A stretch of 8,598 nucleotides of DNA, taken from Actinomycetes bacterium (lineage in GTDB: Bacteria > Actinomycetota > Acidimicrobiia > Acidimicrobiales > RAAP-2). Below, piece after piece: positions 6,695 through 8,598 of this stretch. Each line of letters starts with the position of its first letter. Position 1 is the stretch's first letter. The stretch covers positions 1 to 8,598 of the forward strand of contig JAKABC010000070.1 in assembly GCA_021802025.1 (NCBI GenBank), read 5' to 3'. The translations under genes and the position numbers were made by a program. The notes beneath the pieces were generated by a model, which did no database searches, was not told the DNA's origin, and saw only the letters and a program-made list of their open reading frames with translations.

Positions 6695-6768
6695 GGGCGT
6701 TTAGCTCAGTTGGTTAGAGCAGCTGACTTACACTCAGCAGGTCGGGGGTTCGAGTCCCTCAGCGCCCA
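6695..6768 (+). tRNA. tRNA-Val, anticodon UAC
   Basis: A complete 74-base cloverleaf. The acceptor stem is GGGCGTT (6695-6701) with AGCGCCC (6761-6767), one G-T pair, and discriminator A at 6768. The D arm is GCTC/GAGC. The anticodon stem is GCTGA/TCAGC around the loop CTTACAC, giving anticodon TAC (UAC, reading GUA and probably other Val codons). The T arm is GGGGG/CCCTC around TTCGAGT. The 3' CCA is not encoded (CTC follows the discriminator), so it must be added after transcription. It lies 29 bases after the glycosyltransferase stop and marks the left edge of the lower-GC region. Confidence 0.95.
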
Positions 6769-7015
6769 CTCCGAGGTCGAATAAGAACCGAACGGAACGT
6801 GTACCTGCGAGACGCCGCCACGATTCGATATTGAAATTCATGATTCGAGAAATCGCGTGAGGATTGTCGTGTTTTGCGATGGACCGCGAAGTCGACTCGA
6901 TGGCATAACGGGGTGCTTTTCGGCAGCTGACTCCGCATTCTGCGATGGACGCTCGAACTCAGTTGACTGTCGGGTCGAAACGGCGCCCGCATCTGGGCCA
7001 CGATACGTCTGAGAG
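6769..7015. other. Gene-poor junction between tRNA-Val and the TA-like locus
   Basis: About 250 bases with clearly lower G+C than the left side and no credible gene; the open frames here overlap the tRNA or are Arg/Ser-rich and lack a start signal. It contains an imperfect direct repeat, TGCGATGGAC at 6875-6884 and 6941-6950, and short pieces matching the 3' half of tRNA-Val in the same order (from GCAGCTGACT at 6923 to GCGCCC at 6988). It may be scar tissue from element integration. No integrase or transposase fragment could be identified. Confidence 0.5.
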
Positions 7016-7573
7016 TTAGAGCTCCATTCCTTGGTTGCCACGATCCTTTGTGCGTGAGCGTTCGAGGACTTGGCGAAGTATCGGGAGCACGGCGCGATCC
7101 TTTTCGCGGCCGGCTGCTTCTTTGGAACGAATGACGTCGGCGAGTGCAGCAACGAAGATTGCCACGGTGTCGGTAATCTGCTCCCGAGTAGCTGATCTTC
7201 GCAGGTCGTCGTAGCCTCGTGTGCCATCTGGAAGTAGCGCGATGTCCAGGTAGCCGTGTTTGGTCACGAAAGTCCAGGTCGTCCCCTGCCCGAAGGTCCG
7301 CTCGTCGAGTGGTATCGCTAAAGGCTCTTCCATGTCTGGAATCCGAAGCTTGGCGTCAAGTTCTCTCAACGCGGCCGCGAGCCTTATGAAGTTCTCACGC
7401 GTGCGTGCGGGCGTGACGTCGACGTCACGAGTGACGTAGGGAGACCCACGCAGTTCGGCGGCGAGTCCACCGATGACGACGTAAAGAACTTGGTGACGCT
7501 CGAGGACCTCAAGGATTTCGTCGGGGCGATAGGGGACCAAGTCAACCACGGCGTCTCGCCGGCCCTTGTTCAC
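7016..7573 (-). CDS. Nucleotidyltransferase-fold protein, candidate toxin of XRE-NTase pair
   Basis: A 185-residue cytosolic protein of the minimal nucleotidyltransferase fold. Residues 31-52 hold the core: YVVIGGLAAELRG, then RDVDV, that is G35-G36 followed by the D-x-D pair D50/D52. The third acidic residue is D110 in HGYLDIALL. All three metal-binding carboxylates are therefore present. The C-terminal helix has SKEAAGREKDRAVLPIL (150-166), a pattern common in AbiEii-type and related NTases (S-K-x-x-x-x-R-x-K-D). Such proteins transfer NMP to RNA, tRNA or protein; the target here is unknown. The GTG at 7573 gives a 32-bp overlap with the upstream XRE gene, and a GTG at 7549 gives an 8-bp overlap; both imply translational coupling. 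No HEPN or AbiEi gene is adjacent. The toxin role is inferred from the pairing; a housekeeping or antitoxin-like MNT role remains possible. Confidence 0.75.
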   Translation of the reverse strand: MNKGRRDAVVDLVPYRPDEILEVLERHQVLYVVIGGLAAELRGSPYVTRDVDVTPARTRENFIRLAAALRELDAKLRIPDMEEPLAIPLDERTFGQGTTWTFVTKHGYLDIALLPDGTRGYDDLRRSATREQITDTVAIFVAALADVIRSKEAAGREKDRAVLPILRQVLERSRTKDRGNQGMEL

Positions 7574-7865
7574 GCTGTTCGTGGAACTGAACCCGGGCCA
7601 TGAGATCGGCGAATCGTTGCGCGGGTGTCATTCGAAGATGCTGGTCAATGATCGTCACGTTGGAGTCATCAAATTTGGACATGAAGAACGTGAGATCGAA
7701 ACCACATGCGCGTACAACCCCTCGGAGTGTCTCAAGACTTGGTGAGGCGTCGTCGCGTTCCCAGCGGGCAATCACGGACTGAGCCTTGCCAAGGCGCGCA
7801 CCTAATTCGGTTTGAGTCAGTCCGGCTCGTAAGCGAGCCTCTTTGATTAAGTCTCCACTTACCAT
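7542..7865 (-). CDS. XRE-family HTH regulator, candidate antitoxin
   Basis: A 107-residue DNA-binding protein. Residues about 5-58 form a Cro/C1 helix-turn-helix: LIKEARLRAGLTQTELGARL, then GKAQSVIARWERDDASPSLETL, with the typical G-L-T-Q and W-E-R positions. The C-terminal extension (about 59-107) has FDLTFFMSKFDD, a helix TPAQRFADLMARVQFHEQ, and a basic Pro/Arg tail; this part may bind the partner. The start is the ATG at 7863-7865, six bases after a TACACT -10 box (leaderless). In-frame sequence further upstream contains the promoter palindrome and is not coding. The end overlaps the nucleotidyltransferase start, the order (regulator first) expected of an autoregulated toxin-antitoxin pair. 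The palindrome over its promoter is its most likely operator. Confidence 0.85.
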   Translation of the reverse strand: MVSGDLIKEARLRAGLTQTELGARLGKAQSVIARWERDDASPSLETLRGVVRACGFDLTFFMSKFDDSNVTIIDQHLRMTPAQRFADLMARVQFHEQREQGPARRRG

Positions 7866-7900
7866 GTGACTAGTGTAGTACAAATATGTACTATTAAGTT
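7866..7900 (-). promoter_or_regulatory. Leaderless promoter with palindromic operator for the XRE-NTase operon
   Basis: On the minus strand TACACT (plus 7872-7877) is followed by exactly six bases and the ATG at 7865, so the message should be leaderless. A perfect inverted repeat TAGTACA-N4-TGTACTA (7876-7893, 18 bp) fills the spacer between this -10 box and where the -35 region would be (7895-7900). It also touches the upstream edge of the -10 box. A protein bound there should block polymerase. AT content is high compared with everything around it. Confidence 0.7.
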
Positions 7901-8125
7901 GCTGCGGACACGTGATTGTCATTTGACACCCAACGGTCGTCGTTCGGGTACGTTCGGACCTCAAATTCTCGCCCACCGAAACGAACATTTCGTTCAGTGC
8001 GATCGTCAAGGCGATCCAAGGAACGTGACCTGCCGGTTCTTATTGTGTGACTCAAGGTCCACAAGATCAGATTGCGCGAACCGTCGACACCGTCCCCGGA
8101 AAGAGCAGGGGCCAACCTCCGTTGT
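7901..8125. other. Intergenic spacer between the two TA-like loci, with short repeats
   Basis: About 225 bases without a convincing gene. A 84-residue minus-strand frame (7894-8148) begins inside relE and has no start signal. Repeats seen are: CGTTCGG twice, 10 bp apart, at 7941-7957; AACGAA-CAT-TTCGTT, a 6-bp inverted repeat, at 7980-7994; and GATCG-TCAAGG-CGATC at 8001-8016, a 5-bp stem that could help end transcription from relE. TTGACA occurs at 7923-7928 on the plus strand but no well-spaced -10 or gene follows. Confidence 0.4.
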
Positions 8126-8422
8126 TCACGACCGATAGACGTCTGCACGATGCCTAATCGCGGTCACCAGCACCGTGTGCGTGTCGACATCAATGAAGTA
8201 CAACACTCGATAGTCACCGCGACGCGCTGAGTACGCCGGAGCCAAGGGTGGCCCGAGCGGTTTTCCAACGCGCTGAGGGTTGTCGAGCAACGGCCCGGTT
8301 ATGAATTCGTACACCGCGTGCGCGATTTTCTCCGGGAGTACGTCAGAGAGCGACTTTGCGGCCGATTGGGCGATGAGGAGGTTGTATCGTTCCCTACTTG
8401 GTGTTGACACTGCGCCCGGCAT
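8126..8422 (-). CDS. RelE/ParE-superfamily toxin (type II TA)
   Basis: A 98-residue small basic protein of the RelE family, whose classical members cut mRNA in the ribosomal A site. Family features: N-terminal IAQSAAKSL helix (18-26), the NPQRVGKPL turn (48-56), Y64, the SARRGDYRVLY strand (65-75) with R67, R68 and R72, and the C-terminal VTAIRHRADVYR (86-97) with H91, R92 and Y96. These match the active RelE subgroup that pairs with Phd/YefM antitoxins. The ATG at 8422 overlaps the antitoxin stop by 29 bp; a GTG at 8408-8410 would remove four residues, give a shorter 17-bp overlap, and is an equally good candidate. It would be translationally coupled to the antitoxin. Key basic residues appear intact, so the toxin is probably functional, but target specificity cannot be read from sequence. 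Confidence 0.9.
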   Translation of the reverse strand: MPGAVSTPSRERYNLLIAQSAAKSLSDVLPEKIAHAVYEFITGPLLDNPQRVGKPLGPPLAPAYSARRGDYRVLYFIDVDTHTVLVTAIRHRADVYRS

Positions 8423-8597
8423 TCCTCATTGCCTCGGCGAGTTGATCGCTATTGAGGACATCGCCTGCTAAAATCGCTTGCGCGCCCACCTGGTGCTCGA
8501 GCAGCAGCGCAGGGTCGGACAGCACGGCAATCGTCTCGCGCATGGCGTCGTAGTCATCGGCCCCCATGAGCACGGCGGCTCGGTGTCCGTTCTTGGT
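8394..8597 (-). CDS. Phd/YefM-type antitoxin, N-terminus outside window (partial)
   Basis: The last 67 residues of a protein that enters at the right edge on the minus strand and stops at TAG (8394-8396). The visible part reads TKNGHRAAVLMGADDYDAMR and then ETIAVLSDPALLLEH. This matches the second strand and helix of Phd/YefM proteins (N-G-x-x-A-A-V-L, D-D-Y-x-x-M/L, E-T-x-x-x-L-S-D-P), followed by a flexible toxin-neutralising tail (about 35-67). The N-terminal DNA-binding half and the promoter lie outside the window. It overlaps and precedes relE, the standard order, and should neutralise the toxin and repress the operon. Prediction of the family rests on motifs in the visible half only. 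Confidence 0.85.
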   Translation of the reverse strand, partial: TKNGHRAAVLMGADDYDAMRETIAVLSDPALLLEHQVGAQAILAGDVLNSDQLAEAMRNAGRSVNTK

Positions 8598-8598
8598 G

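Noticed and set aside
6759..7001. 80-codon minus-strand frame next to tRNA-Val
   Set aside because: It runs into the tRNA 3' end, has no start signal and resembles no protein family.
7923..7954. TTGACA and TACGTT as a plus-strand promoter
   Set aside because: The spacing of 20 bases is too long and no plus-strand gene follows.
7894..8148. 84-codon minus-strand frame between relE and the XRE gene
   Set aside because: It starts inside relE, has no ribosome-binding site, and ends in the operator palindrome. The C-terminal part looks mildly protein-like and could be a remnant, but the support is too weak.
1..8598. CRISPR array, riboswitch or insertion sequence
   Set aside because: No regularly spaced identical repeats, no recognisable aptamer core, and no transposase or terminal inverted repeats were seen on either strand.

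Overview
The window is bacterial. Most of it (about 1-6700) is GC-rich, with densely packed, often overlapping genes, many GTG starts and strong G/C bias at third codon positions. Together with TANNNT boxes placed exactly six bases before start codons (leaderless transcription), this suggests an actinobacterium. The unfamiliar hypothetical proteins and moderate operon sizes would fit a less-studied lineage such as Acidimicrobiia, but that placement is an inference.

Layout, left to right. (1) 1-1631, minus strand: an apparent operon running right to left. It holds a divergent sigma-70-like regulator, a signal-anchored Ser/Thr/Pro-rich secreted protein, and a polytopic membrane protein that leaves the window. 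(2) 1766-3172, plus strand: a small acidic conserved-looking protein from a leaderless promoter, then a secreted glycoside-hydrolase-25-like protein with a good Shine-Dalgarno. (3) 3213-4132, minus strand: an uncharacterised 185-residue cytosolic protein translationally coupled to a small lipoprotein. (4) 4172-6665, plus strand: an inositol monophosphatase family phosphatase and a large GT-C/GT87-like membrane glycosyltransferase. Groups 3 and 4 diverge from a 39-bp gap that carries two opposed -10 boxes. (5) 6695-6768: tRNA-Val (anticodon UAC).

(6) Immediately after the tRNA the character changes. Base composition falls (hand counts of sample 60-base lines: 43/60 G+C at 6601-6660, 29/60 at 6781-6840, 30/60 at 7681-7740), gene density drops, and the cargo becomes toxin-antitoxin-like. 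There is an XRE regulator overlapping a nucleotidyltransferase, driven by a leaderless promoter with a perfect 18-bp operator palindrome. Upstream of it is a Phd/YefM-RelE pair whose antitoxin runs off the right edge. This looks like the start of a genomic island inserted at the 3' end of tRNA-Val, although no integrase or second att site is visible in the window.

The most interesting element is the XRE-nucleotidyltransferase module at 7016-7893. It has an intact NTase acidic triad, no HEPN or AbiEi partner in view, and a clear autoregulatory architecture. It is a candidate toxin-antitoxin or phage-defence unit rather than a proven one.
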